A DNA stretch of 64,000 nt from Paraspadella gotoi (Eukaryota; Chaetognatha). The notes beneath the pieces were generated by a model. The model was given only the letters and a program-made list of their open reading frames with translations. It did no database searches and was not told the origin of the DNA. This document shows positions 41,121-50,822 of the stretch, in pieces (position 1 is the first letter of the stretch; each line of letters begins with the position of its first letter). Both the position numbers and the translations under genes were made by a program. The stretch covers positions 16,031,384 through 16,095,383 of the forward strand of contig CM119266.1 of NCBI GenBank assembly GCA_051294375.1. The letters run 5' to 3'.

Positions 41121-42625
41121 TCAACAAACAGCACCCGCTACACCGACTTCCCCCACTCCACCCACTGCACCAGCTACAGTGACCCCAGCGACCCCAGCGA
41201 GATGAGCCTTCGAGACGTCGACGAGGAACTGGAGCTGCGAGGCGTCGACGACGAAGTTGGGGTTCGATTCGCGGACGGAGAGAGCGGCCCATGCCACGTG
41301 GAGCGATTGGTGAACGACGGCCTTCTCGAGGAGGTTGCAGCAGGCGAGGAAGAGACCTGGTGCAGAGGTTAGGTCAGGGGAGGAGAGTCTTAGAAACCGG
41401 CACTTCTCTTACCATTTATTTTAAGCTCATCGTAATAATTTTATTAAATATTAATTCTTAGCCACAATATTTTACTTTTCCTTCGCTTTTCCACCAAGAA
41501 AGACCACCTCGTCTTCACCTGTTTTCTTAGCGCCGTCGAGACAGTGGACCGCCGTCCGTTGGCGCCGCGACCGAATCCTTTCGAAAATGGCGATGGTGGA
41601 AGCGGTGTGGTTCGGGACGTAGGATTCCTCGGGCCAGTCCATCATCTAGATCAAGGAAATGAAAAGGGATTTTAGTTTTCTTTTGTTTATTTAATAATTT
41701 AATATTTAAAACTTAATTATTAACACTACGTCACCTGCAGCAGCGTGACGGTCCTCACGTCCTCCGAATCCGGCTGGTCGTCGATGCGGAATTCCTTGGA
41801 GGCGTCGACGACGCGTAGTTTGAGGTCGACCGAGGTCACGTGACCGGATGTCGACTCCGCGATGAACTCGAGCCGCAGAGGCGCCATCTGCTCGCCGGCG
41901 CAGGAGGCGGGGCGCCAATAAGGCGGAGCCGTTTCGCCTGTTTTTTTTTTTTTATTTCGTTAATTAAATTCTTTTCTTTTTAAATTATCGAAATTTTTTT
42001 TTTTTTTTGGCTCCGAGCGACTATAAAAATCAATTAATTTCGTCACCCTCTGAGTTGAGCATGACGATGACGCCGATGCCCTGATCCCAAACGAGTTTCC
42101 AAAAATCGCCAACGGATCCCGATAAAGGCGCCTGAGTCGCCACGTAGCTGAGTGACGAAGCGAGATCTTTTGTTTGCAATTTCCTTTCGTCAAAGTTGGA
42201 ACAATATGCGTAGCGTTCCGAGAAAGACTTACTTTTCTTTCATGCAGTAACTGTCGACGTAACAGGCGTGGACTAGGAAATCTGAGACGAAAATTTTTAA
42301 GGAAGTTTGAGGTAAAAGGTTTGAAGGAGTTTGCTCGTTTAATCGCTGAAAAAATTTTTCTCACCGAACTGAGGATTTTCCAGACGAACCAAACTTTTGT
42401 CCGAAGGAAATGGCCCCTGAATCGATCGGAATAATTTATCATTATCTCTCTATTTTATCACGGGCGATGTTATCGTTATGATGTAAATAAATCGATGTTC
42501 GAGCACCTGTCTGAATCTACTCTTCGATCTGTGTTTGTAACTGACGGACGTCGTGGAATTTCGCGAAATCTTCATTCTCCATCTTTCAAGGATGTTGAAC
42601 GTTTCGTCGGCAACGAGGCTACACT
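41121..42625 (-). CDS. Receptor phosphatase D2, likely pseudophosphatase (exons 12-18)
   Basis: Clear family landmarks ([66 protein letters not shown]) place it as the membrane-distal domain. The catalytic residues are altered: the acid loop is WPE instead of WPD, and the signature is [10 protein letters not shown], keeping Cys but with Lys at the phosphate-binding Arg position. Membrane-distal domains of this family are commonly inactive and act in regulation or substrate binding; here the Arg replacement predicts loss of catalysis. The C terminus is a Gly/Val/Ala tail after VSKAHLAG, ending TGA at 41,121-41,123. Confidence 0.92.
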
Positions 42626-45600
42626 CTAAAAAAAAAAAAAATATCAAAATATTTTGTTGAGGTTTTTAATCAAGAAATGAGTAAATAGAAAAAAAAACCA
42701 ATCAGTCAATCTTCTCACTCTCGGCGGCGTCGACATCCTTCACGTGAACCTCTTTCAACTCCGGCGTGCAGAGCATCACGAACGTTTCGTGAATAAATTT
42801 GTACTGTTCAAGATTCTGGACCTGTTTGTGGGGGGAAAAAAACTAAATGTTTATTTTCAATTTTGAACAGATATAACCTTTAACTTCGGGAAATATTCTC
42901 CACACCATCTTCATCCTTTTCCTCCTCATTTGCTCAACGCATCTGTAGACGTCGACGGTCATTTGTTCTTCTGATTCGTCGATCAAATTCCAGATGGCGA
43001 TGAAGGTCCCCGTCCGACCGACGCCTGAGGGAAGAGGAGAAGAGGAATCGTCGAACGTCGACCTTCTCATAAAGACCAAACATCCATGGACTTTTATTTC
43101 AGTTATTTCCGTTTCTGTTTTGGCTTTCTCGGTTCGTTTTCTTGTTTTTCAACGTTTTATTTATTATTCATTTTTTTACCTGCGCTGCAATGAACGAGGA
43201 TCGGGGAGTCAGCCTCGTCTTTTTGCATGGACCTCACCAAAGTGACGAAGGAAGACATTCCGATCGGTAAGGTGGGCACGCCTTCGAAACGTATTCACAC
43301 AAGAATTAAAAATGAACAACGTGATTAGACATTTTCATGTCGAGGTTATCATGCCAATACCGTGATCCGGCCACGTGGTGAACTGAATCTGTTTCAGAGA
43401 TCGATTCTCTCCGCGACCCTTTTTCACGGAAAATCGTCTCAGCACGAAATTGGCAAAAACTTCCTCTTCTTCGAATATCACTTTCACTTTGCCTGAGTAA
43501 ATAAATTATTTCGAAAAAAATTAATTTCGAAAAGAAACAAAAATAAAATTAATTAATTGGTCGGTTCACCAATCACCGTAAAAGGTAGCGTCTCCCACTT
43601 TTATCGGCCAGTATCTCTCGACCTTTTTCCTTTTGTCCTCGAACAAGTTGGCCAGCATGACGATGAAATTGACTTTTTCCTGCCAAATCATCCGCCAGAA
43701 ATGGTCGAGAGTTCGAGTCAGCGGGCCTGGAGGAAAGACGACGTTGTGGCAGTTATTAAAGAGACGTTCTAAAATAAGCTTGATATCTAATATTTAATGT
43801 TTATAAAAATCCGATTGGCTACTCGGCTCAGACTCACCCTGCGAGGCGATGAATGCGTTTTCTCCTCGAAATCCGTCGATGAAGTTGGCGTTGATGTAGT
43901 CGGACTGAAGGGCGTCGATGTCGTCGTGGTCGTCGGCTTCGACGATGAGGTTGACGCGACTCTCGTCGTAGGGGAGAATGTCTTGGTAGCGATTTCGGTC
44001 TGTACAATGATTTAAATGTTACGTTCTTAATTGATTAATTTCCTTGTCTTCTTTGTCCTTTGTCGTTGCTTCGTTAAGGTTTTTTCTTCGTTGCTTCTTT
44101 CCTCCATTTTTTTTTGTTACTTCGTTCTTTCTTCAATTTAAAAAAAANNNNNNNNNNNNNNNNNNNNNNNNNAAAGAGAGAGAATCGGAAACTTGAGACG
44201 ATTACGTCGAGACTACAAGACGACAGAAAACGATATCTCCGGAACACGTCCGAAATCGGAAGATCAAACGACTGAAGGAGATTTCGGAATCAACTTTCCA
44301 TCTGACTCCGATTTAATTTCTCGAGGCCCAACCGATAACTGCAGCACGACTCATCGTTGGGACCGACCCGACGACCGACCCGACGACCGACCCGACGACC
44401 GACCCGACGACGACCCGACCGAACCGACCGACGACCGACCCGACGACCGACCCTCAGCCCAATCTTTCCTGCCAACTCAACTCACTCCTTCGTCGCAAAA
44501 GGATCAACTTCAACGAAAGAGTGGTGCTGCGCCGTGCGACGTCGCGTCGACGCCAACGCTTCCACTCCCCTCGCCTTCAGTCCGACTCTCTTACTCAACG
44601 TAACCTGGCCCCGACTCTCGACCATTTCGAGCGACGAAGGATCGACCCGGACCCGCTTTTCCCTTCTCTTCTATTTAAGGCGGCAATCCGATGGACGGCG
44701 TGACGAGGGGGTTCTCACTTCCCCGACGACGACGCTCAAACGTTACGATCGAGAAGAGAACGTTCCGATAACGATCATCTTTAGCGACGGCGTCGTCGAG
44801 AGGCGGCGCCGTTCAACGTCACCGTTCGAGTCGCCGGTCGAACTTTGGGGCGTCGTTCTATCGACGAAGAGGATGATGAACGACGACCGCGACGGGCCGG
44901 TGGGCGGTGACTCGGGTTAAGTCACGTTTACCGCGTTGCCTTTTTTAAAAAAAAAAATGAACCCTACTAATTCCGTAATTGTCCGCCAGGGACGAAGGCA
45001 GCGGCGACAGCGATTTGGGCGATCATCGTCGTTTTGATCGTCGTCGTCGGCCGTTTTGGCGTTTCCTGCGGGTGGAGGGAGGAAGGAACAGGACCAAAGA
45101 CTCAGGGTTTTTCTGGAGGTGAAATATAATAGGAAATTGGGTGAAGAGATTTGGGTAACAACGATGAAAGGTGAAAGTAGAGTTAATGTTTGGTTGACTA
45201 TGGGTGTGTGTGGTTAAGGGAAGGTAAAGCAACTTGCAAAAGCAATGTAAAGGAATCGGGTAAGTCGAATCTCCTTTTCTTTTTTCTCTCAGAACCGCGT
45301 GAGGGCGAATTTAGTCGAGTCAGCTTCATCCGAACGAGAGCTTTAGTCTCTCTTACGCCGAAGCAGCTCGTCAAAACGGTGAGCGATGTTATTAATTTGA
45401 AGGATATGCAGACGTTTGAATGGAAAAGCCCTCGACCGAGACCCGAAAATAAAAGAAAAAACTGGGAAAAAAAATTATGTAAAAGGTTCATTAAAAGGCG
45501 TATACCACAGTACTTTTCTGAATGACAATTTTATTCTAAAAAAAGTATTAAATAACATGAACAGTTAACTTTTTTTAGTTGTAATCAGTCTTCTTTACTA

Positions 45601-48488
45601 AAGCGGATAGTTCCATCGAGAACTCCTTCTTCATTCTCGTTTATTTCTCTCTCCATCCGTTACCCTCAAACCCCTCGTACCTTTCTATCTCCCTTTCACT
45701 CACCGCTCCCGCCCACCCCTTAAAAACCGGCCGGATGCCCCCGCCGATGTCTTTCGCACCCTCCTCCCCCCGCGTCACTTTCAAGGCGCCAGTCGCAGAA
45801 TCACCGCCGGTGAACGTGATGAGTTTTTCGCGAGTTTCCTCAAGAAACATGGCGGCCCCTTTCGCGTGGAATTCACGCCTTGGCCAAAACAAAAGGAGAA
45901 GGACTGGTGGAGCAGGCGGAGAGGGAGACGAACGGCGGGCGAGTGGGTGGGAGGGGGAATGGGGGCGGGTAGGGGGTTCGGAGAGGAGGGGTGAATGAGC
46001 GAAAGGAAAAGCGAAAGAGTTGGGGAAAAGGAGGAAAAGGAGGGCGAAAGTTAAAACGTTGATTGGGCAAATTTTAAACCTTGAATTAATGGAGAAATTT
46101 TAAAAAAAAAAAAAGACACATCGACATTAAAACAATTTTAGAAATTTAAAAAACAAGAACTAGGATTTAAAGAACGTAAGAGAAGAACGAACTGGTGAAT
46201 GAAATTTTTTTTTTTTTTTAAATTTCTCCATTAATTCAAGGTTTAAAATTGCCCAATCAACGTTTTAACTTTCGCCCTCCTTTTCCTCCTTTTCCCCAAT
46301 CTCTTTCGCTCATTCACCCCTCCTCTCCGAACCCCCTACCCACCCCCATTCCCCCTCCCACCCACTCGCCCGCCGTTCGTCTCCCTCTCCGCCTGCTCCA
46401 CCAGTCCTTCTCCTTTTGTTTTGGCCAAGGCGTGAATTCCACGCGAAAGGGGCCGCCATGTTTCTTGAGGAAACTCGCGAAAAACTCATCACGTTCACCG
46501 GCGGTGATTCTGCGACTGGCGCCTTGAAAGTGACGCGGGGGGAGGAGGGTGCGAAAGACATCGGCGGGGGCATCCGGCCGGTTTTTAAGGGGTGGGCGGG
46601 AGCGGTGGATAAAGGGGAGATAGAAAGGTACGAGGGGTTTGAGGGTAACGGATGGAAGAGAGGAAATAACGAGAATGAAGAAGGAGTTCTCGATGGAACT
46701 ATCCGTTTAGTAAAGAAGACTGATACAACTAAAAAAAGTTAACTGTTCATGTATTTTAATACTTTTTTTTAGAATAAAATTGTCATTCAGAAAAGTACTG
46801 TGGTATACGCCTTTTAATGAACCTTTTACATAATTTTTTTTCCCAGTTTTTTCTTTTATTTTCGGTCTCGGTCGAGGGCTTTTCCATCAAACGTCTGCAT
46901 ATCCTTCAAATTAATAACATCGCTCACCGTTTGACGAGCTGCTTCGGCGTAGAGAGACTAAAGCTCGTTCTGGATGAAGCTGACTCGACTAAATTCGCCC
47001 TCACGCGGTTCTGAGAGAAAAAAGAAAAGGAGATTCGACTTACCCGATTCCTTTACATGCTTTTGCAAGTTGCTTTACCTTCCCTTAACCACACACTACC
47101 CATAGTCAACCAAACATTAAACTCTCACTTTCACCTTCATCGTTGTTACCCAAATCTCTCACCCAATTTCCTATTATATTTCACCTCCAGAAAAACCCTG
47201 AGTCTTTGGTCCTGTTCCTTCCTCCTCCACCGCAGAAACGCCAAAACGGCGACGACGACGATCAAAACGACGATGATCGCCCAAATCGCTGTCGCCGCTG
47301 CCTTCGTCCCTGGCGGACAATTACGGAATTAGTAGGGTTCATTTTTTTTTTTAAAAAAGGCCAACGCGTAAACGTGACTTACCCGAGTCACCGCCACCCG
47401 GCGTCGCGGTCGTCGTTTCATCATCCTCGTCGTCGATGAGAACGACGCCCAAAGTTCGACCGGCGACTCGAACGGTGACGTTGAACGGCGCCGCTCTCGA
47501 CGACGCCGTCGCAAAGATGATCGTTATCGGTAACGTTCTCTTCTCGATCGTAACGTTGAGCGTCGTCGTCGGGGAAGTGAGAACCCCCTCGTCGACGCCG
47601 TCCATCGGATTGCCGCTTAAATAGAAGAGAAGGGAAAAGCGGTCCGGGTCGATCCTTCGTCGCTCGAAATGGTCGAGAGTCGGGGGCCAGGTTACGTTGA
47701 GTAAGAGAGTCGGACTGAAGGCGAGGGGAGTGGAAGCGTTGGCGTCGACGCGACGTCGCACGGCGCAGCACCACTCTTCGTTGAAGTTGATCCTTTTTGC
47801 GACGAAGGAGTGAGTTGAGTTGCAGGAAAGATTGGGCTGAGGGGTCGTGTCGTCGGGTCGGTCGTCGGGTCGGTTCGCGTCGGGTCGTCGTCGGGTTCGG
47901 TCGTCGGGTCGGTCGTCGGGTCGGTCCAACGATGAGTCGGTGCTGCAGTTATCGTGTTGGGCGTCGAGAAATTAGAATCGGAGTCAGATGGAAAAGTTGA
48001 TTCCGAACTCTCCTCAGTCGTTTGATCTTCCGATTTCGGACGTGTTCCGGTGATATCGTTTTCTGTCGTCTTCGTAGTCGACGTAATCGTCTCAAGTTTT
48101 CCGTTTTTGTACCACACGACTCCAGAGTGAGACGTCGTGACGAAACATCTCAGCGTCACTCGATTTCCCTCGGCGACAGGAAGTGGGGTTTGCATCAAAG
48201 CGACCTCGTCCGAAGGCGGAGTTTCTGAAAATTTCATGTTCAAAAAACTTTACATTCTTTTTGCTTAAAATTTTATACGATTCTTATTAGGAATTGAATT
48301 AACTACTAACCTTGTCGTTGAGAAGCAGTGATGTTCAAATCAGTGGAGCCATTGTTGAACTTCTGTTGAGCCTCGTCAACATCGACAGGGGAAACGGATG
48401 GTCTCTCGCCTTCTGGAGAAGTCGGTTGACCCGTGGAAATTGCGAGATAGAGAAAGAGAGGTAAGACGCGGAAAATAACCAAAGTCAT
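41121..48488 (-). CDS. Receptor-type protein tyrosine phosphatase (tandem D1-D2)
   Basis: A type I membrane enzyme that removes phosphate from phosphotyrosine. I derive 18 exons: 48,488-48,311; 48,224-47,383; 47,309-47,185; 47,010-46,928; 46,509-46,340; 43,999-43,838; 43,726-43,577; 43,492-43,361; 43,281-43,180; 43,024-42,906; 42,821-42,719; 42,625-42,507; 42,416-42,365; 42,281-42,233; 42,147-42,047; 41,937-41,735; 41,645-41,519; 41,356-41,121. All junctions are GT-AG and phases agree throughout, except that exon 2 is one base short (or two long). With that allowance the protein is about 1,017 aa: signal peptide, short Ig/FN3-like ectodomain, one membrane span, juxtamembrane segment, active D1 and inactive-looking D2. 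The 3' end of exon 5 is the least certain boundary. A gap and an inverted copy (44,148-46,100) interrupt the intron between exons 5 and 6. The orthologous subtype cannot be assigned. Confidence 0.9.
42719..43999 (-). CDS. Receptor phosphatase D1, catalytic domain (exons 6-11)
   Basis: All core motifs of an active classical phosphatase are present in order: the substrate-recognition loop [10 protein letters not shown] (43,99x), [10 protein letters not shown], the general-acid WPD loop (TTWPDHGVP, split by an intron at 43,361/43,281), the signature [12 protein letters not shown] with nucleophilic Cys and phosphate-binding Arg (split by an intron at 43,180/43,024), and the Q-loop glutamine in VQNLEQYKF. 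Intron lengths are 111, 84, 79, 155 and 84 bp. Expected to hydrolyse phosphotyrosine in the cytoplasm. Confidence 0.93.
44148..44172. other. 25-N assembly gap inside the receptor phosphatase gene
   Basis: It has the same fixed size as the gaps that separate the misjoined copies at 10,604, 15,173, 26,716 and 35,799. It sits between exon 6 of the phosphatase and an inverted copy of exons 2-5. Confidence 0.85.
44187..46100 (+). pseudogene. Inverted, error-rich copy of receptor phosphatase exons 2-5
   Basis: Reverse-complementary to about 46,215-48,103 with many one-base indels. It holds equivalents of exon 2 (about 44,187-44,917), exon 3 with the membrane span (about 44,994-45,120), exon 4 (about 45,290-45,378) and exon 5 (about 45,799-45,968), now on the plus strand. 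An extra T destroys the exon 2 donor (GGGTTAAGT for GGGTAAGT), and indels break the FN3 and membrane-span frames. It has no exon 1 and no phosphatase domain of its own. It is most simply a second haplotype or foldback read placed backwards in the gene; a true inverted duplication is less likely. Confidence 0.75.
44363..44452 (+). repeat. 12-bp tandem repeat (ACCCGACGACCG) in copied exon 2
   Basis: Imperfect tandem copies of a 12-bp unit. Read in one frame it gives DRPD repeats, in another TDPT or PTRR repeats. The matching array in the minus-strand exon is at about 47,850-47,930. Confidence 0.9.
46340..46509 (-). CDS. Receptor phosphatase exon 5: juxtamembrane segment
   Basis: Exon 4 ends in phase 2; an acceptor at CGCAG|A (46,509, or six bases upstream at 46,515) restores frame and reads [19 protein letters not shown] then FRVEF. 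This resembles the helix ending in F-x-x-EF that precedes D1 in this family. The proposed donor, GTGG|GTAGGG at 46,340, is in the phase that exon 6 needs and joins to give DRNRY. Its Gly-rich last third makes the 3' end doubtful. The opposite strand has a Kozak-like ATG (46,458) with an open frame, which I regard as a shadow. Confidence 0.55.
46928..48488 (-). CDS. Receptor phosphatase exons 1-4: signal peptide, ectodomain, membrane span
   Basis: Exon 1 starts at ATG 48,488 with a hydrophobic leader ([20 protein letters not shown]). Exon 2 has an Ig-like start ([20 protein letters not shown]), an acidic Thr/Pro linker with a 12-bp tandem repeat, then an Ig-like end (EEWCCAV) and an FN3-like block (NVTW ... 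NVTI ... NVTVRVAG) with several N-glycosylation sequons. The reading frame changes inside or near the repeat (47,850-47,930), either through a sequence error or an unrecognised small intron. Exon 3 encodes the span ([20 protein letters not shown]) followed by RWRRK, a stop-transfer signal. Exon 4 is basic and Ser-rich cytoplasmic sequence. Confidence 0.8.
47850..47930 (-). repeat. 12-bp coding minisatellite in exon 2
   Basis: The minus strand carries GACCCGACGACC units encoding TDPT repeats in the upstream frame and DRPD repeats in the downstream frame. The change of frame needed to stay open from the Ig-like start to the FN3-like block happens in or next to this array. Confidence 0.85.
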
Positions 48489-48578
48489 TGTGGTCTAAAC
48501 TCGTTGAATATGTCATGAAAAAGGGCGTACATATTGTTTCGGCTTGGGTGAAACAACGCCTCTCGAAATTCTTTGCGG

Positions 48579-48587
48579 TTTTATATA
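48579..48587 (-). promoter_or_regulatory. TATA box of the receptor phosphatase
   Basis: TATATAAAA on the minus strand, about 95 bp upstream of the ATG at 48,488. This would give a 5' untranslated region of about 60 nt. Confidence 0.5.
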
Positions 48588-48839
48588 TGTAGTTTGATTT
48601 TTTTTAAACGTAAACATGATCATTAGTTTTTTTTCCCCGAATCAACAAAACCCGCAGATTCGAGTCTTACGACGACCGGTCTTCGATTACGAATTTGATC
48701 CGGGACATTGAATGACTCGATCGGAATTTGTAAACTTCTTTGTGAATTTGTCGATCGGGGATTTCCGGAAGGGCAGGATTAGGACTGTGTCTGAGAATTT
48801 AAATCCATGGCTTTCTTCGTAAAGTGGCCGAGATAATGC

Positions 48840-49120
48840 AAGGTCCCTCCTTTTTTTTCACTTTCCCTTTTATGTTTCCTTCCTTTCTCTCCTATCTCTT
48901 TCCTCCGCCCTCCCCCCCCTCACCGCGCTCTCCCCCTTCTTCTCTCCTTGCCTCGCTCCCAACCTTTCTCCTCCCTCCTCCCTCCCTCCCCACCTTTCTC
49001 CTCCCCCTCCTCCCTCCCTCCCCACCTTTCTCCCTCCCTCCTCCCTCCCACCCGTCCCCCCCTCCCTCCTCCCTCCCCCTCCCCTCCCATCCCTCCCCCC
49101 CACCTTTTCCTCGTCGACTT
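48840..49120. repeat. Polypyrimidine (CCCTCC)n-like tract
   Basis: About 200 bp of almost pure C and T, built on imperfect CTCCCTCC units. Strand asymmetry of this kind can form triplex or i-motif structures. Flanking sequence holds no supported gene. Confidence 0.8.
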
Positions 49121-49214
49121 CCGCTCGGCGAAATCGCTTCTTTTCAAACCAGGTTCATCATCATGCAAAACTCGACGCTTGTTTTTACGGCCAACGTTTT
49201 TCGCTCTTCTTATT

Positions 49215-49219
<5 letters not shown>

Positions 49220-49280
<61 letters not shown>
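49220..49280. repeat. (CT)n microsatellite
   Basis: A CT run with few interruptions. Confidence 0.9.
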
Positions 49281-49285
<5 letters not shown>

Positions 49286-49477
49286 GCTCCCTTTCTTTCA
49301 TTGTCTCTTCGTCTCTCTCCTTTCACCCTCTCGCATTTTCTTCATCTCCGTCCTTTCCTTTTCTTCTCCAGTTTTTCTCTTTTTTTTTCTTTTCGGCCGT
49401 CACACCTGTTCCTTGTCATCCCCTCGTCGCCGCCGCCAGGGAGATGATAAACGCCTTCAATTTGCATGAAAATAGGT

Positions 49478-49489
49478 AGAGAGAGAGAA

Positions 49490-49586
<97 letters not shown>

Positions 49587-49588
49587 GA
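49478..49588. repeat. (GA)n microsatellite
   Basis: About 110 bp of GA dinucleotides with single A insertions near its ends. The following 49,600-50,050 is AT-rich without a supported gene. Confidence 0.95.
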
Positions 49589-50054
49589 AAGCAAATAGTT
49601 TTTGCAAGGAGATAAATGGAATAAGTCACCTGAAAAGATGGTAAGAACGTGAGAAAGGTAAAGTATGTAAGTTTAAACTTAAATTAATGACCCTAAATTA
49701 ACATTGAATTCATTTATTGTTAGTTTTACTCTCCTCTACTCTACTCTACTCGTTCTGTTTCATTATGCAATGCATAATATGTTGACTCATTTGCCCAAAT
49801 GCATATAAACAATTAGAAAATCGTAGAGTTTTAGTTCCCCATTGTTTCGATAGAACTCGATAGAAGTCATTCTGTCTAAACTTAAAAATTACTTACTGGT
49901 TAATTCTTTTCTCTTGATTATGTGTAGGAATACAATCGCAATTCGTTCAACAAAATTATTCGCGATGAAAAGAATTATTAATTAATCCTTTTCGCAAACT
50001 GCGATATTTCAAATAATGAAGTTGGTAATTTCGATATACATTTAGTAGCATGCT

Positions 50055-50330
50055 TTACGGAGAAAAACGAAAGAGCAGTCGAAAATCCGAGCCAATTTGC
50101 CTTCCTTTACAATCTCCGTCGCTATCCCTCTCTCCCAGGTTGAGGTGTTCCCGGTTGATTGGCCGGCCAGCTTCTGCCACCTTGAGGGAAAACCTGAAAG
50201 TAAAAGGAACGTGGGCCGGCGCGCCGTGAAACTCGAACAATTGGCCCCCCGTGCTACGAATATGCACGAGAAAAAAAGGGCAAAGTATGTGGAAGAATTT
50301 TCTTGTTAACTTTAAAAAATAAGATTGCAT
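50055..50330 (-). CDS. Candidate small coding region between the two firm genes
   Basis: A 91-codon minus-strand open frame with non-repetitive composition (for example GRPINREHLNLGERDSDGDC). A good internal acceptor, TTTACTTTCAG|G, lies near 50,204, so only the last part may be exonic. The plus strand is also open (50,097-50,309) with its own good acceptor (CTCTCCCAG|G near 50,139). Strand is therefore undecided. No family recognised. Confidence 0.25.
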   Translation of the reverse strand: MQSYFLKLTRKFFHILCPFFLVHIRSTGGQLFEFHGAPAHVPFTFRFSLKVAEAGRPINREHLNLGERDSDGDCKGRQIGSDFRLLFRFSP

Positions 50331-50752
50331 TAAGTTTTATCAAATTCAAATTTTCTTAACTCTTTTTAATCGACGGTAAGTAATCATTAATATTCCTTAT
50401 TTTTCGTCCCATTATTACATTATTAAATATTTGGAGCTTTGGAGATTCCGAAGTTGTCAGAAAATATCTTAAAAAAAGATTTCGATTAAAAGTGGGTCTG
50501 AGCTCAAGTTGGGATTAAGAAAGCTCATTTTGATTGACTCAAAATGGTCGCAAAATCCAGGGAGAAGAAAAGGGGAAAAAAGAATTTAGAAAAGAAAAAA
50601 AAGTAAAGAGAAATTAAAGAAGAAAATACAAAATAAAAAAGAGTTCTAAATGTAAGCTTGTATTCTCTGCAAGAAAAAGTTATTTAAAGCCATTCAGTAG
50701 TTTTTTGTAGATTTTTTTATCATAAATAAAGATAACAATAAAAACAAGACAA
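50331..50752. other. AT-rich spacer
   Basis: AT-rich sequence downstream of the transporter; I see no gene in it. Confidence 0.5.
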
Positions 50753-50758
50753 TTTATT
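50753..50758 (-). promoter_or_regulatory. Candidate polyadenylation signal, ABCC transporter
   Basis: AATAAA on the minus strand, about 65 nt past the stop codon of the transporter. Confidence 0.55.
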
Positions 50759-50822
50759 TCTTTAAGTTTTTGACGCAGTTATGCTAATCTAATTGCACTA
50801 ATTATCAACAAATAATCACTAA

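Noticed and set aside
44363-44452. CRISPR-like repeat array
   Set aside because: The units are contiguous 12-bp tandem repeats without spacers, inside an animal exon. No other repeat-spacer pattern was seen in the window.
44187-46100. A second functional receptor gene on the plus strand
   Set aside because: No start exon, no phosphatase domains, multiple frameshifts and a destroyed donor; it mirrors the minus-strand gene.
46416-46742. Open frame with a Kozak-like ATG (46,458) on the plus strand, and its mirror at 45,641-45,892
   Set aside because: It is antisense to the juxtamembrane exon of the receptor phosphatase, whose sense frame fits the family and the splice phases.
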